Source: Gemella haemolysans (lineage in GTDB: Bacteria; Bacillota; Bacilli; Staphylococcales; Gemellaceae). From it: a stretch of 64,000 bases of DNA. Within the stretch, counting starts at the first letter, position 1; each line of letters opens with the position of its first letter. Made by a program: the position numbers and the translations under genes. The stretch lies in assembly GCF_028308085.1 (NCBI RefSeq), contig NZ_JAQMFS010000094.1, positions 1 to 64,000 of the forward strand, given 5' to 3'. The notes beneath the pieces are model-generated. The model worked only from the letters and a program-made list of their open reading frames with translations, searched no databases and had not been told where the DNA came from. Below, piece by piece: positions 38,192 through 48,514 of this stretch.

Positions 38192-39694
38192 TTATACTAA
38201 CTCCTTTAACTTTTTCTTATCTATTTTCCCATTATTGTTTAGTGGCATTTCTTCTAGAAATACTATTTTTTTAGGTATCATATATTCCGGTACTAATTTT
38301 TTTAGTTCTTGTTTTATCTGTTTAGTTACTTCGAAGCGTTTTTCTATCTCTTCGTTATATACTATAAATGATATTAGTGATTTTACTTTTCCATCTTCAT
38401 AACTTGGTACCGTCGCCGCTTGTCGTATTTTTTTGTTTTTAAGTAGATTGTTGTCTATATCTTCAAGTTCTATTCTATGCCCATGAAGTTTTACTTGGAA
38501 GTCTATGCGTCCTTCACAAAACAGCATACCATCTTTGAAATATCCTAAATCACCAGTAAGATAACTTCGTTCTTCTTTTCCATCTACTTCTCCTACGCCA
38601 AATTTTTCATTTGTTATAGCATCATTTTTGAAATAACCTTTTGCGACAGTATTTCCTGTAATTACTATCTCACCTTTACCTTCTTTATCAGGATCAGCTA
38701 AATGTACTTTGGTCCCCCATTTCACTTCTCCAACCGGTAGGTTCTCATAGTATTTTTTATTCACTTCTTTTGTTATTTCTACCCATGTGACCATTACAGT
38801 AGATTCTGTTGGTCCATATGTATTTATAACTTGAGCATTTTCAAAGTTTTCATGGATTTTTTCTACTGTTGTACTAAATAGTTTTTCTCCACAAAATACA
38901 AATTGTTTTACTTTTGGCATTAAACTTTGATTGAAGTTTTTATCTATAAAACACATTTCTATAAATGATGGTGTTGAAATCCATATTGTAGCATTTGATT
39001 TATTTAGTTCTTCAAACATTAATTTGAAGTTTTCTTGATGTTTTTTATCTATTTGTACTAAAGATGCTCCTAAATAAATACTTGGCCACAATGACATTAC
39101 CGATAGATCAAATGAGAATGGTGGATGTCCTAAAAATACTAGTTCTTCTTTTTCATCATAATATCCTGTATACCAATGTAAGAAATTATTCAAGTTATTG
39201 TATGTAATACACACACCTTTTGGCTTTCCTGTACTTCCTGATGTAAATATAATATAGAACAAATCTTCATCTTTTACGTAGTGTTCTTTTGAAATAGTAT
39301 TTTGAGTACTCGAGATTATTTCTTTAGCTGACTTAACATCTAGCATTTTTCTAGTCAGTTCTATTTTTTCCGTGACAAGTACTAGTTTTGATTCTACTGT
39401 TTCTACTATTTCTTCCACTCTGTCTTTAGGTGTGTTTATATCTACTGGGCAAAATGCTCTTCCTGATTTCACACACGCTAAAAAGTACACTAACATAAAC
39501 GGATGTTTATGCCCATACACTACTATAGGATTTTTATCTTCTCCTAGTTTTTCTTCTAGATAAAACGCAAGTTTATCCGAATATTCTATTAAATTTTTGT
39601 ATGTTAAATTTTCATCCTGATATATATTATTAATATATACTTCTTTAGAACTATTTTGATACTGTTCTAATTTTTCAAAAAAAGTTAATTTCAT
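38192..39694 (-). CDS. dltA: D-alanine--D-alanyl carrier protein ligase
   Basis: 500-residue adenylation enzyme that activates D-Ala with ATP and loads it on DltC. AMP-binding motif IIFTSGSTGKPKGV, then VINTYGPTESTVMVTW, the hinge YLTGDLGYFKDGMLFCEGR and the C-terminal Lys in NNNGKIDKKKL. First gene of dltABCD-X. The preceding 260 bp hold an AT-rich leader with a possible TTACAT-16-TATAAT promoter and the addB terminator. Confidence 0.97.
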   Translation of the reverse strand: MKLTFFEKLEQYQNSSKEVYINNIYQDENLTYKNLIEYSDKLAFYLEEKLGEDKNPIVVYGHKHPFMLVYFLACVKSGRAFCPVDINTPKDRVEEIVETVESKLVLVTEKIELTRKMLDVKSAKEIISSTQNTISKEHYVKDEDLFYIIFTSGSTGKPKGVCITYNNLNNFLHWYTGYYDEKEELVFLGHPPFSFDLSVMSLWPSIYLGASLVQIDKKHQENFKLMFEELNKSNATIWISTPSFIEMCFIDKNFNQSLMPKVKQFVFCGEKLFSTTVEKIHENFENAQVINTYGPTESTVMVTWVEITKEVNKKYYENLPVGEVKWGTKVHLADPDKEGKGEIVITGNTVAKGYFKNDAITNEKFGVGEVDGKEERSYLTGDLGYFKDGMLFCEGRIDFQVKLHGHRIELEDIDNNLLKNKKIRQAATVPSYEDGKVKSLISFIVYNEEIEKRFEVTKQIKQELKKLVPEYMIPKKIVFLEEMPLNNNGKIDKKKLKELV

Positions 39695-39855
39695 ATTTAT
39701 CTTATCCTTGCCTTTATCGTTATTATTTATTATCTAATACAATCTCTTACTTCTACGAAAACATATATGAAAAGAAGCTACTATTTCACTTATACTATTA
39801 TAATATAAATCTTATCAAATGTAATTAAAATTTAATAAAAAAATAAAAAAAAAAT

Positions 39856-39910
39856 AGAGATAATCCAATTAATGCATGTATTTTAGTAAACATTTTATCG
39901 AATTATCTCT
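39856..39910 (-). terminator. Intrinsic terminator after addB
   Basis: AGAGATAAT (39856-39864) pairs with ATTATCTCT (39902-39910) across a long loop, then a run of about ten U on the minus strand. It separates the recombination genes from dlt. Confidence 0.75.
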
Positions 39911-39957
39911 AATATAATATTTTTTTCTTTAAAAGATTCTAATAATCGATTAAAAAT

Positions 39958-42900
39958 CTATTCTTTCAACAACTTTTCTTTTAATTCTTTTGGTTTAAGA
40001 CTAACCTTATTTTTATAATCTAATCTTGTATCGCTATTAGATGCAAATTTAAATAAAGTTTGTTTTTCAGAAAGATACTGATTATCTACTTCATAATTTT
40101 TTAGTGAGTAATCAAATGAAAATATCTTCTCTAATAAACACATCACATTGTGAAGATTTTTATTAACCAATCTTTCTAATTCTGGACTAGTATATGCTTT
40201 GTGTGCATCTGCTCCATGAATAGCGCCTTTCTTCGTAGTTCTAACATACATAACTTCTGGTGCAATTTCTAAAAAGTCTTCTTTTAATATTAAATCACTA
40301 TTTGCTAAACCTCTTAACCTATATGTTTTTAAATCCTTTCCTAACTTGGCAATTTCTCTATAAAAAATTCCAAGAATATCCTCAGATTTTTTATCAAACA
40401 TCAATTCACATGCTAACGAGTATGTTAAAATTTGAGAAATAAATCCTAGTTCTATACTATCTAGTGTAAAATCTGTTTGACTACTCTTATAGTCAATTAT
40501 AGAAATATTTTTATCCAGAACATCAACCCTATCTATTACACCGACAAATCTAATAGGTGGAATATTATATTGTTGAAGTAACTCTTTCTTATTAATCTCA
40601 CCAGTTTCAATATTTTCACACGTAATAATATTGTCTTCTATCTCTAAAACAAATGATTTTTCTAAGAATGTCGGCATAAATTTTGTTAAAGCAAAATATT
40701 TTATTTCGATTGCTATAGCTATTTCTAACCTTTGAAGCATATTAATTAATAGATATTTATAAGTATTTAATAATTCTATTAATTTTAGAGTTTCTAATAT
40801 ATCTTTATTGTCACTATTATAAACAACTTCTCTTACAATTTCTTTTATTTTAAATCTCCTTGCAATATCTTCATCTTCTTGAATGTCTATATCAATCTTA
40901 CTTCCACATTCAGCAATAAAATTAACAATTCTTTCATCTGCCATCACTGCATGGAAGAATCTTCCTGAAACAAGATTATCAATATCTATATCTCTTTCTT
41001 CTGCTATTCCAAGAACTCGCTTAATAAAGAACTGATATGGATTTCTCTCAAAATCAGAAATTTTAGAAATACTAAACTTAGAGAAAGTCTCTTTTTTTTC
41101 TTCTAAAAATTCATTAACTGTTTTTGAATTAAGTTCAAACTTGTAATCTCTAATTATTTTAGCTAAATAATTTTTAATACTATTATCCTTAGAAAAGAAT
41201 ATTCTGTCATTTAACTCATCAAGTACTTCATAGCTTTCAAAATTTTCTGAAGGAAGAGACATTTGATAATTTTCTAAAAATTTAATCATTAACTCTACTA
41301 ACACTTCTACTTCTTTAGTCTTACTATCTTTTACTTCCATAAATCTTCGATAGACTTTTGAAAACAAGTAATTAAATTCTTTCTCCGAAACAATTTCTGA
41401 GAAATTTTCTAAATAATAACTATAATCTGAAATAGAAAATTCTAATATTTTTGAAGTTTGTTTTTCTTCTAATTGTGGAAACAATGATTTTACTGTACTC
41501 AAATATGGAGAAGCAAAGTTTTCTTTAAAACTTTTATCCAATAAACTATAACATATAAATGTTTTCTCTTTAGCACGAGTTAAAGCCACATATGCTACAA
41601 ATTCTTCATCAATAAGAGCCGCTTCTTTAGTTGGAGATAAGAAGATATCCCTTAAAATTAGTTCTTCCTTATCTTTATCGTCTATTAATCCTGTACTCTT
41701 CGATACTGGTAATACATCTTTGTTAAATCCAATAACAAAAACAACTTTTTTATTTTCCACCTTAGCTAAATCCATTGTAGACATAATTATAGAATTATTT
41801 ATCTCAGGTATAGAACGGTACTTAATAGTAGTTAATCCAGCATTAAATAGTGTTACAAACTTTTGATATTCAAACTTATCATTACCAAAATTCTCATTTA
41901 TATCATTTATATATTCCAAGATTTTTTTATAAACCTGTCTATCGATACTGTCGACTTTCAACTCTTCTATATCATCATATTCCCCATCTTCTTTATCTAG
42001 ATACATTCTGATTTTACAATAATCAAATACATCAACTAGTTTTTTCACATAACGTTTAACTTGTAGACTATCTTTCATAGATACTTCAGAAACCTTAACA
42101 GTGAGTTCTAATAGTACCTCTTTACAAATTCGTAGTTGCTCTGTTGAATATTTAATTGTTTTTTCAACAAAATAATCTTTTAAAATATCATTAGAAGAAT
42201 TTACCAATTTCTCATTTAGTATATTTTCAACATCATCTACAGAAATTACTCTAACTTTTTCTAACAAATCATTATAACTAAACTTATTAGTTGATGATAT
42301 AATTAGGTTACTCTTAGAAATTCTTTCTTTGATCGTATCCACGTCTAATTCTGTTATTAACTTTTCCAATTGTTTTTCATTAACGCTTGTATCATCTAAT
42401 AGTATATAAGAAATAACTTTTTGACGATAAATATTCTCAAAGTTTGTTAACCTAGTTTTTAGTAAGTTTAATAATCTAGTTTTAAAGTTTCCATCATTGA
42501 AATTTAGTACTTCCTGAATAAATTTAACTAAACGATGATTACTTGTCTCTATATTTTTATCTAAATGGACCTCTAGATTATAATCTTTAAATATATTTAT
42601 ATAGTTTTCATATGTATTATCACGATAAAGAATTGCTATATCATTATGATCAACACTTTTTTCTTCTTTTAATTTCACTATTTCACGCGCTACTTGTTTA
42701 ACTTCTAATTCTTTATTCTTAGCACAAATAATTTCAATGCTATCATCAGTCTCATATTGTGCAGTAAAATTTTTATAATATTTCTCAGCAAGAATACTAT
42801 TAGAAATCCCCGTGAATCGTCCATTTTTATCTTCTAGTATACTATAATTCTCTACTATACTATCCTTTATATCAAATTTTAATACACTAACATCTTTATT

Positions 42901-43800
42901 TTTGATAAAGGCTACTAATGAAAAATTAACATCTTTGTTGTTTTTCACGATTTCATTCATACTAGCAATAATTTCATGAGACTTTCTGAATATATCTAGT
43001 TTATATTTTTCTTTACTAAATAAATCTGAAAGATAAAAACTATTATATTTCATTTTTTCTAATTCATATCCTTGAATCAACTGCAAAAGGTCGAAGTTAA
43101 AATATCTATTTGCATCACTAATTACACTTATTATTAATTTTTTAGATTTCTTAGCTAATTTCTCTATATAATTATACTCTTGAGCTGTAAAGTTATAATA
43201 AGCATCCACATAAAATATATAATCACTTAAGTCAACATATTCTATATATAATAACAATTCAGTTATATAATCTACTTTATCAAATGTACTTTGTTCTTTT
43301 AATAACCTTGTGTATTCTACATATATTTCTAAAATTGCCTCTAGTTTTTCACGATGACTCTTTTCTAGAAGAGTATTTTTTTCTAAATACTCTTCTAAAG
43401 TATTTATACTTACAGTATATTCCTTTAACTCATTTATAATCTCTTCTACAACTTCTATAAAACTCACATCTTGTAGAATTCTTTTCACTAAAAAATTCTC
43501 ACTATTATCTAAGTTTTTTGCAGCTCTATAGAAATAAAATGGTTTAATATTGTCACCTAATCTCTTAAGATTGTCGATTCCTAGTTGTTTAGCTAACCTT
43601 CTAGTTAAACTTGAGAAATTCATAACATCAATATTAAACGTTCCTCCGAATTTATCACATAAGATTTTTTCGAAATTAAAACTGTTCTGTTCCGGAGTCA
43701 ATACTATTATTTTATTGTCTTTTCTATTTAAATCTATATCCTCTAATATATAGTTAGTTTTTCCAACACCACTTGGTCCTACTAATAATTCTAAATTCAT
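39958..43800 (-). CDS. addB: ATP-dependent nuclease subunit B (AddB/RexB type)
   Basis: 1280 residues; subunit of the double-strand-break-processing helicase-nuclease. Walker A LLVGPSGVGKTNYIL at the N-terminus. The C-terminal RecB-like nuclease has GVIDRVDVLDKN and SIIDYKSSQ. The Cys residues that hold a 4Fe-4S cluster in Bacillus AddB are absent: FERNPYQFF replaces the Cys-Pro-Phe motif, and no Cys cluster follows. This is as in streptococcal RexB. The usual partner addA is not adjacent. It is instead third in sbcD-sbcC-addB, 28 bp after sbcC. Confidence 0.9.
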   Translation of the reverse strand: MNLELLVGPSGVGKTNYILEDIDLNRKDNKIIVLTPEQNSFNFEKILCDKFGGTFNIDVMNFSSLTRRLAKQLGIDNLKRLGDNIKPFYFYRAAKNLDNSENFLVKRILQDVSFIEVVEEIINELKEYTVSINTLEEYLEKNTLLEKSHREKLEAILEIYVEYTRLLKEQSTFDKVDYITELLLYIEYVDLSDYIFYVDAYYNFTAQEYNYIEKLAKKSKKLIISVISDANRYFNFDLLQLIQGYELEKMKYNSFYLSDLFSKEKYKLDIFRKSHEIIASMNEIVKNNKDVNFSLVAFIKNKDVSVLKFDIKDSIVENYSILEDKNGRFTGISNSILAEKYYKNFTAQYETDDSIEIICAKNKELEVKQVAREIVKLKEEKSVDHNDIAILYRDNTYENYINIFKDYNLEVHLDKNIETSNHRLVKFIQEVLNFNDGNFKTRLLNLLKTRLTNFENIYRQKVISYILLDDTSVNEKQLEKLITELDVDTIKERISKSNLIISSTNKFSYNDLLEKVRVISVDDVENILNEKLVNSSNDILKDYFVEKTIKYSTEQLRICKEVLLELTVKVSEVSMKDSLQVKRYVKKLVDVFDYCKIRMYLDKEDGEYDDIEELKVDSIDRQVYKKILEYINDINENFGNDKFEYQKFVTLFNAGLTTIKYRSIPEINNSIIMSTMDLAKVENKKVVFVIGFNKDVLPVSKSTGLIDDKDKEELILRDIFLSPTKEAALIDEEFVAYVALTRAKEKTFICYSLLDKSFKENFASPYLSTVKSLFPQLEEKQTSKILEFSISDYSYYLENFSEIVSEKEFNYLFSKVYRRFMEVKDSKTKEVEVLVELMIKFLENYQMSLPSENFESYEVLDELNDRIFFSKDNSIKNYLAKIIRDYKFELNSKTVNEFLEEKKETFSKFSISKISDFERNPYQFFIKRVLGIAEERDIDIDNLVSGRFFHAVMADERIVNFIAECGSKIDIDIQEDEDIARRFKIKEIVREVVYNSDNKDILETLKLIELLNTYKYLLINMLQRLEIAIAIEIKYFALTKFMPTFLEKSFVLEIEDNIITCENIETGEINKKELLQQYNIPPIRFVGVIDRVDVLDKNISIIDYKSSQTDFTLDSIELGFISQILTYSLACELMFDKKSEDILGIFYREIAKLGKDLKTYRLRGLANSDLILKEDFLEIAPEVMYVRTTKKGAIHGADAHKAYTSPELERLVNKNLHNVMCLLEKIFSFDYSLKNYEVDNQYLSEKQTLFKFASNSDTRLDYKNKVSLKPKELKEKLLKE

Positions 43801-43828
43801 CGTTTCTCCTTTCTTATATTATTTCAAC

Positions 43829-46800
43829 TTATATTCCAGTCATTTTGACTTTTGCATAATTATCTTTGGTGTATACCTCAATTTTTGGTCTAATTCGTTC
43901 TTTAAGTTCACTAACATGAGATATTATACCTATATTTCTTCCATAAGACTGAAGATCTATTAATGTTGTTAATGCAATATCTAAAGTTTCAGCATCCAAT
44001 GAACCAAATCCTTCATCGATAAAAATAGTCTCTAGAGAGATTCCACCACTCTCATTTTGTATTACTTCAGCTAAACCTAGTGCCAATGCTAACGAAGCTA
44101 AGAATAATTCTCCTCCAGATAAAGAACTTATAATACGTGTACTATTTAGATAAATGTCATGTATCTCTATTTCTAGACCTTGCAATCCTCCACCTTTAGA
44201 TTTTTCTTCACGTCTAATAAATCTGTAACGATCATTTGTCATTTGTAGCAATCTTTTCGTTCCAGCAACAAGTATCAAGTCTAAATAATATCCTTGAACA
44301 TACGTTTCTAATGATTTTCTATTTTCTGTTTTTCCACTAACAACATCACTTAATGCTATTATTTCTCGTGCATCTTTAGACGTTTCTAATAATTTAAGAT
44401 ACTCACTATGAATTTTTTCGTATAATTTTTTATTATTAGATAATCTCGTTGTAAGAATTGCCATTTTTTCTATAAAATTAGAAACCTCATCTTCTATATT
44501 TTGCAATTTCTCGTGTTCTTCTTCTAAATCAGGTTTTACTACGTTCATTAATTCTTCTTCAAGTTGTTTTAAAGAACTTAGTAATATCTTCTTAGTATCT
44601 TCAAATTCATCAATTTGAGTTTGATATTGTTCTAATTTTTCTAATTCTGTAATATTTTCTTTAGCCTGTTCTAAAGAACTATAGTATTTACTAAGTTTAG
44701 AATTCATAAAATTCGATATTATAAATTCAATCCCTTTTGTAACTTCTAATAAATTATCTGAATTATTCTTCTGCTCAGTTTCTATTTTTGTTTTCCTGAT
44801 TTGCAACTCGTTATTATTTTCCTGGAATTTATTATAATTATTATCAAATTCATTAATTTGAACTATTTTATTTTCATAATAATCTTTAAAGTCTTCTAAC
44901 TCAATATTTACATTATTTTCAAATTGATCAATTTTATTTTTGGCTTCCAATTGTTTTTGTTTTAACTGATCCTCATCTTTTAATAAAATTGACAGATTTT
45001 CTATCTCTTTTTCAAAGTTTTTTATTTTAACTTCCGATTTTTTTAACCCGTCAACCACTTCTGTTAAATTGATAGTTTCATGTTTTAATTCAGCTTCTAA
45101 TTCAGTTAATTGTTCTAAGGCTTTTAAATTAATAAAATCTCCTAAATCCTTTACTGTTGTCGTTAGCTTTTGAATATCTTGTTCATCTTTTTGTAAAAGA
45201 GTTTCTAATTTTATTACTTTTTCAGTAATATCTTGTAGTGATTTTTCTATATTATCATCTACTTCTACAAGTGTAGTTATCTCAGGAAGATGCTCGATCT
45301 TCTGTTTACAAAGTGGGCAGTCGTCACCCTCATGCAACTTCACTAAAAAGATATTCAATACTTCTTGTTCTTTATTACTTTTTAGTAATAACACATCTCT
45401 TTCAATTTCTTCTTTAGTTACCTGCAACTCTTCTAAATGTTTTTTTGAAGCTTCATAATTAAGCTTTTTATCATTTAATTCGAATGATTTTTTTTCAAAT
45501 TCTTTTAGTTTTTCTACTTCTTGTTCTTTCTTCAAAATTTCTAATTTTAACTTTCCTATACTACCATCAAGAATATTCTTTTCTTCATTCGATTCAAAAT
45601 AGTTTTCTTTTTCAATTTTTAAACTACCTTCTATTTCTTTTATTGATTCTTTTTTTAGATTTAGTTCTTCAAGTTTCTTAGTAAATATATTTATATCACT
45701 TTTAGCCACTATCAATTCATCAATATTGTTATAAAAGAATTTTAAATCTGTTGTTTCTTTTCTAATTGATTCAATTTTGTCTTTCATTGAAGTAAGTTTA
45801 GTTTCTAGCTCAGTATTCGCAGCTAAATCTTTCTTATATCGCTCTTTTTCATCTAGCAGAGATTTTCCCTGTTTTGTTAATTGAAGTTGTTTATCTAATA
45901 AACTTACATATTCTGTTATTTTATCTTTACTTTTTTGCAACTCCGTTAATTTTTCTACCTCCGCTTTTAGTTTACTGAAGTAATCGTCTTTATTATTTAA
46001 TTCATCAATTTTCACCTTATTATCTTCAAGATTTAAAAATTTATCGTTCAGTTTGCTTAATTCTATAAAATTCTCTTTTGATTTTATAAGATTTTTTTCT
46101 AATTTAGCTAATTCTTTTTTTTCTGTTTCTATCTCGTTTTCTTGAGATAAAATTATTTCATTAATCTCTTTAAAATTCTCATCTTTTAAAAACTCAAACT
46201 TTGTTAATTCTCCATCTATATCAAACTGTTCAAATCTTGTAATTAATTCTTTTTCTTTTTGTTTGTTATTACTATCTAATTTTTTTGCTTGTTCTTGTAA
46301 TTGATCTACAAATTTTTGATAAAAATAAGTATTAAATAACGACCTTAAAGTTTCTTTCTTCTCACTTGATTTTGATAATAGGAATTCTTTAAACTTACCT
46401 TGAGGTAATATGATAATTTGACAAAATTGTTTATCATCTAAACCTATTAACTCTTCTACTTTTTCTTTAACTTCTTGCTCTTTTGTTGCAATAACTTCTA
46501 ATTCTTCATCATTATATTTCATTAAAGCAACTTTTCCGGAAGTTAAATTTTTATTACCAGTCTTCAGATAAGCTAAAGTTCTTTCAATTCTGTATCTCTT
46601 TCCACTTAACTCAAAGTCAAAGTTCACCTGTGTTTTATCTTTATCGCTAGCGGTTTTCGTCCTTAAAGAAGATACATCTTTACCACCTGTTGTCTTATTG
46701 TATAATGCATAAGTAATAGCATCAAAAAGTGTAGATTTTCCCGAACCTGTTTTTCCTGTTATTAAAAATATAGGTTCATTTATTATTCTATCCCATTCTA

Positions 46801-46855
46801 TTATTTCATCTTTATATGGACCAAATTCTTTTAATTCTAATCTAATTGGTTTCAT
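43829..46855 (-). CDS. sbcC: Exonuclease subunit SbcC (Rad50-like)
   Basis: 1008-residue SMC-type ATPase. Walker A ITGKTGSGKSTLFDAI, long coiled coils (about 180-480 and 530-800), a zinc hook at GDDCPLCKQKI (CxxC) in the middle, and a C-terminal ABC signature SSLSGGELFLASLALALGL with Walker B TIFIDEGFGSLD. With SbcD it cleaves hairpins and blocked DNA ends. It overlaps sbcD by 14 bp. Asn/Lys-rich composition is normal for this genome. Confidence 0.96.
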   Translation of the reverse strand: MKPIRLELKEFGPYKDEIIEWDRIINEPIFLITGKTGSGKSTLFDAITYALYNKTTGGKDVSSLRTKTASDKDKTQVNFDFELSGKRYRIERTLAYLKTGNKNLTSGKVALMKYNDEELEVIATKEQEVKEKVEELIGLDDKQFCQIIILPQGKFKEFLLSKSSEKKETLRSLFNTYFYQKFVDQLQEQAKKLDSNNKQKEKELITRFEQFDIDGELTKFEFLKDENFKEINEIILSQENEIETEKKELAKLEKNLIKSKENFIELSKLNDKFLNLEDNKVKIDELNNKDDYFSKLKAEVEKLTELQKSKDKITEYVSLLDKQLQLTKQGKSLLDEKERYKKDLAANTELETKLTSMKDKIESIRKETTDLKFFYNNIDELIVAKSDINIFTKKLEELNLKKESIKEIEGSLKIEKENYFESNEEKNILDGSIGKLKLEILKKEQEVEKLKEFEKKSFELNDKKLNYEASKKHLEELQVTKEEIERDVLLLKSNKEQEVLNIFLVKLHEGDDCPLCKQKIEHLPEITTLVEVDDNIEKSLQDITEKVIKLETLLQKDEQDIQKLTTTVKDLGDFINLKALEQLTELEAELKHETINLTEVVDGLKKSEVKIKNFEKEIENLSILLKDEDQLKQKQLEAKNKIDQFENNVNIELEDFKDYYENKIVQINEFDNNYNKFQENNNELQIRKTKIETEQKNNSDNLLEVTKGIEFIISNFMNSKLSKYYSSLEQAKENITELEKLEQYQTQIDEFEDTKKILLSSLKQLEEELMNVVKPDLEEEHEKLQNIEDEVSNFIEKMAILTTRLSNNKKLYEKIHSEYLKLLETSKDAREIIALSDVVSGKTENRKSLETYVQGYYLDLILVAGTKRLLQMTNDRYRFIRREEKSKGGGLQGLEIEIHDIYLNSTRIISSLSGGELFLASLALALGLAEVIQNESGGISLETIFIDEGFGSLDAETLDIALTTLIDLQSYGRNIGIISHVSELKERIRPKIEVYTKDNYAKVKMTGI

Positions 46856-47981
46856 CTTGATTCACCTTGTCTATAATATTTACCAGCACTCGTTTTTGCC
46901 CTACCGTTAACTCGCTTCCTGTTTGTTCATTATAAAATCCTTCTATCAATTCTAGTGGACTTTTAGTCAACATTTCTTTATCAAATTTAATTTCACTATC
47001 ACTATTATCATTTCTTTTTTGTTTAAGTATCAAAGTATTTGGATAATACTCTTTAATTCGTGGTAAAGGATCTGTTACACCTTCCATGCCACTTAATTCC
47101 ATACTGAAATAATCATTTTTACAATCAAAATTTTGTTGAAATACTTTTGTAAATACCTCTTCATATGTTGCACTAATATTATGTAATTTACGTTTTTGTT
47201 CCAAGGAAATAAACTCTTCAGTAAAAATTTCTTTTGTTAATTCTACTAACCTCATACCTTTTGTCTGTGTTGCTTCAGAGAATGAATAAGCCATTGGACT
47301 ACCACTATATTTTATACGTTCTTCTTTTATAGCATTCGGATTATGAAGATGACCTAGAGCTACATAATCAAATTTTTCAAAAATTTCAACTGCTACATTT
47401 TCAACAGTTCCTACAGAAATTTCTCTTTCAGAATCAGTTTCTAGCCCTCCAGATACAAAAGTATGAGCTACTAAAATATTAGTTTTACTCATATCTATAT
47501 TTTTATAAATTTCATCAATTACTCTTTTTGTCGCAGAATTATGAGTTGTAAGTGTAGCATCCTCAAAATATTCTCTTGCTTCAAAAGGTTCAAAATATGG
47601 TAATAAATATATATCCGTATCTTCAAAAGTAATCTTATCAAAACTTTGATCTAATCTTGTGTGAAGATAAAATTTATGCTTGCTAAACCAAGCTTCTCCT
47701 ATAGCTAATCTCTCTCTACTATCATGATTACCACTAATTGCAAAAATTGGTATATTGCATTCTATGTTAATTTTTACTAGGAGTTCCTGTAAAAGTGTTG
47801 TAGCTTCTTTACTAGGAACACTTCTATCATATAAATCACCTGCAATTATTAAAAAGTCAGGTTTAGTCTCATCAATTTTACTGATCAAATTATTCATTAC
47901 ATATTGTTGATCTTCTAATAAATCTTTTCCTTGTAATTTTCTTCCAATATGCCAATCTGCAGTATGTAAAAACTTAACCAT
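46842..47981 (-). CDS. sbcD: Exonuclease subunit SbcD (Mre11-like)
   Basis: 379-residue metallophosphoesterase nuclease. Metal motifs are FLHTADWHIGRKL, IAGDLYDRS, ISGNHDSRERL, LVAHTFVSG and ALGHLHNP. First gene of sbcD-sbcC-addB. Length fits the family. Confidence 0.97.
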   Translation of the reverse strand: MVKFLHTADWHIGRKLQGKDLLEDQQYVMNNLISKIDETKPDFLIIAGDLYDRSVPSKEATTLLQELLVKINIECNIPIFAISGNHDSRERLAIGEAWFSKHKFYLHTRLDQSFDKITFEDTDIYLLPYFEPFEAREYFEDATLTTHNSATKRVIDEIYKNIDMSKTNILVAHTFVSGGLETDSEREISVGTVENVAVEIFEKFDYVALGHLHNPNAIKEERIKYSGSPMAYSFSEATQTKGMRLVELTKEIFTEEFISLEQKRKLHNISATYEEVFTKVFQQNFDCKNDYFSMELSGMEGVTDPLPRIKEYYPNTLILKQKRNDNSDSEIKFDKEMLTKSPLELIEGFYNEQTGSELTVGQKRVLVNIIDKVNQDETN

Positions 47982-48165
47982 ATAATCACCTTTTTTCTAT
48001 AAATTATCTCTATTATATTATAGCTTAAAACGAAATAAAATAATAGAGAACAATTAACTAGGAATGACTTATAGTGTTACAATTAATGTGAGACAAAATA
48101 TAAAAAAAGAAGAGTAAATCCTATATAATGAAATTAAGACAAATCAAAAAAAGGAATTTACTCAT

Positions 48166-48312
48166 ATGAACATTATAATACAAATTTTTATCAAAAACAT
48201 AGAAAATACTTTAAAAATTTTTTCAGAGGATATCTTATCTTCCATCCATACCTATGTAAACAGAAGTCTAAGATATAATAAAGTAATAGTTTCTCTTTTT
48301 TATTATAACTAA
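48166..48312 (+). pseudogene. Orphan 48-codon ORF, possible remnant of a mobile-element gene
   Basis: Starts at ATG behind AAGGAA and encodes 48 residues beginning MNIIIQIFIKNIENTLK, then a stop. No family is recognised. The short length, preceding inverted repeat and accessory setting suggest the 5' end of a truncated transposase, but this is a guess. It could be a chance ORF. Confidence 0.25.
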
Positions 48313-48398
48313 AATAATTGGAATAAAAAACTCTAACCACTTTATTATATCATACTTTTAACGTATTTTTTAGAAAATATATTATCATTAATTTCATA

Positions 48399-48427
48399 TT
48401 GTTTCCATCAAATTTTCATAGTATATT
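48399..48427 (+). promoter_or_regulatory. Predicted promoter of the secreted-protein gene
   Basis: TTGTTT (48399-48404) and TATATT (48422-48427), 17-bp spacing. The 80-nt leader contains an 8-bp inverted repeat AATATGTA/TACATATT (48460-48467 with 48476-48483) ahead of AAGGAGG. Confidence 0.6.
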
Positions 48428-48514
48428 TAGGATAAATGTAAGTATATACTTATTAAATTAATATGTAGTTGCAAATACATATTTAAGTTTTATTTCATAA
48501 AGGAGGTTATTCTT

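Larger units (their letters stand above)
47982..48514. other. Accessory intergenic region upstream of the secreted-protein gene
   Basis: A 533-bp AT-rich stretch. It holds an orphan 48-codon ORF (48166-48312), an inverted pair GAGTAAAT (about 48111-48118) and ATTTACTC (about 48156-48163) just before it, and the promoter and leader of the secreted-protein gene. Nothing else is recognised. It may be a degraded insertion site. Confidence 0.5.

Noticed and set aside
39695-39855. A conventional dltX upstream of dltA
   Set aside because: The only in-frame ATG there reaches a stop within a few codons; no small hydrophobic ORF is present.
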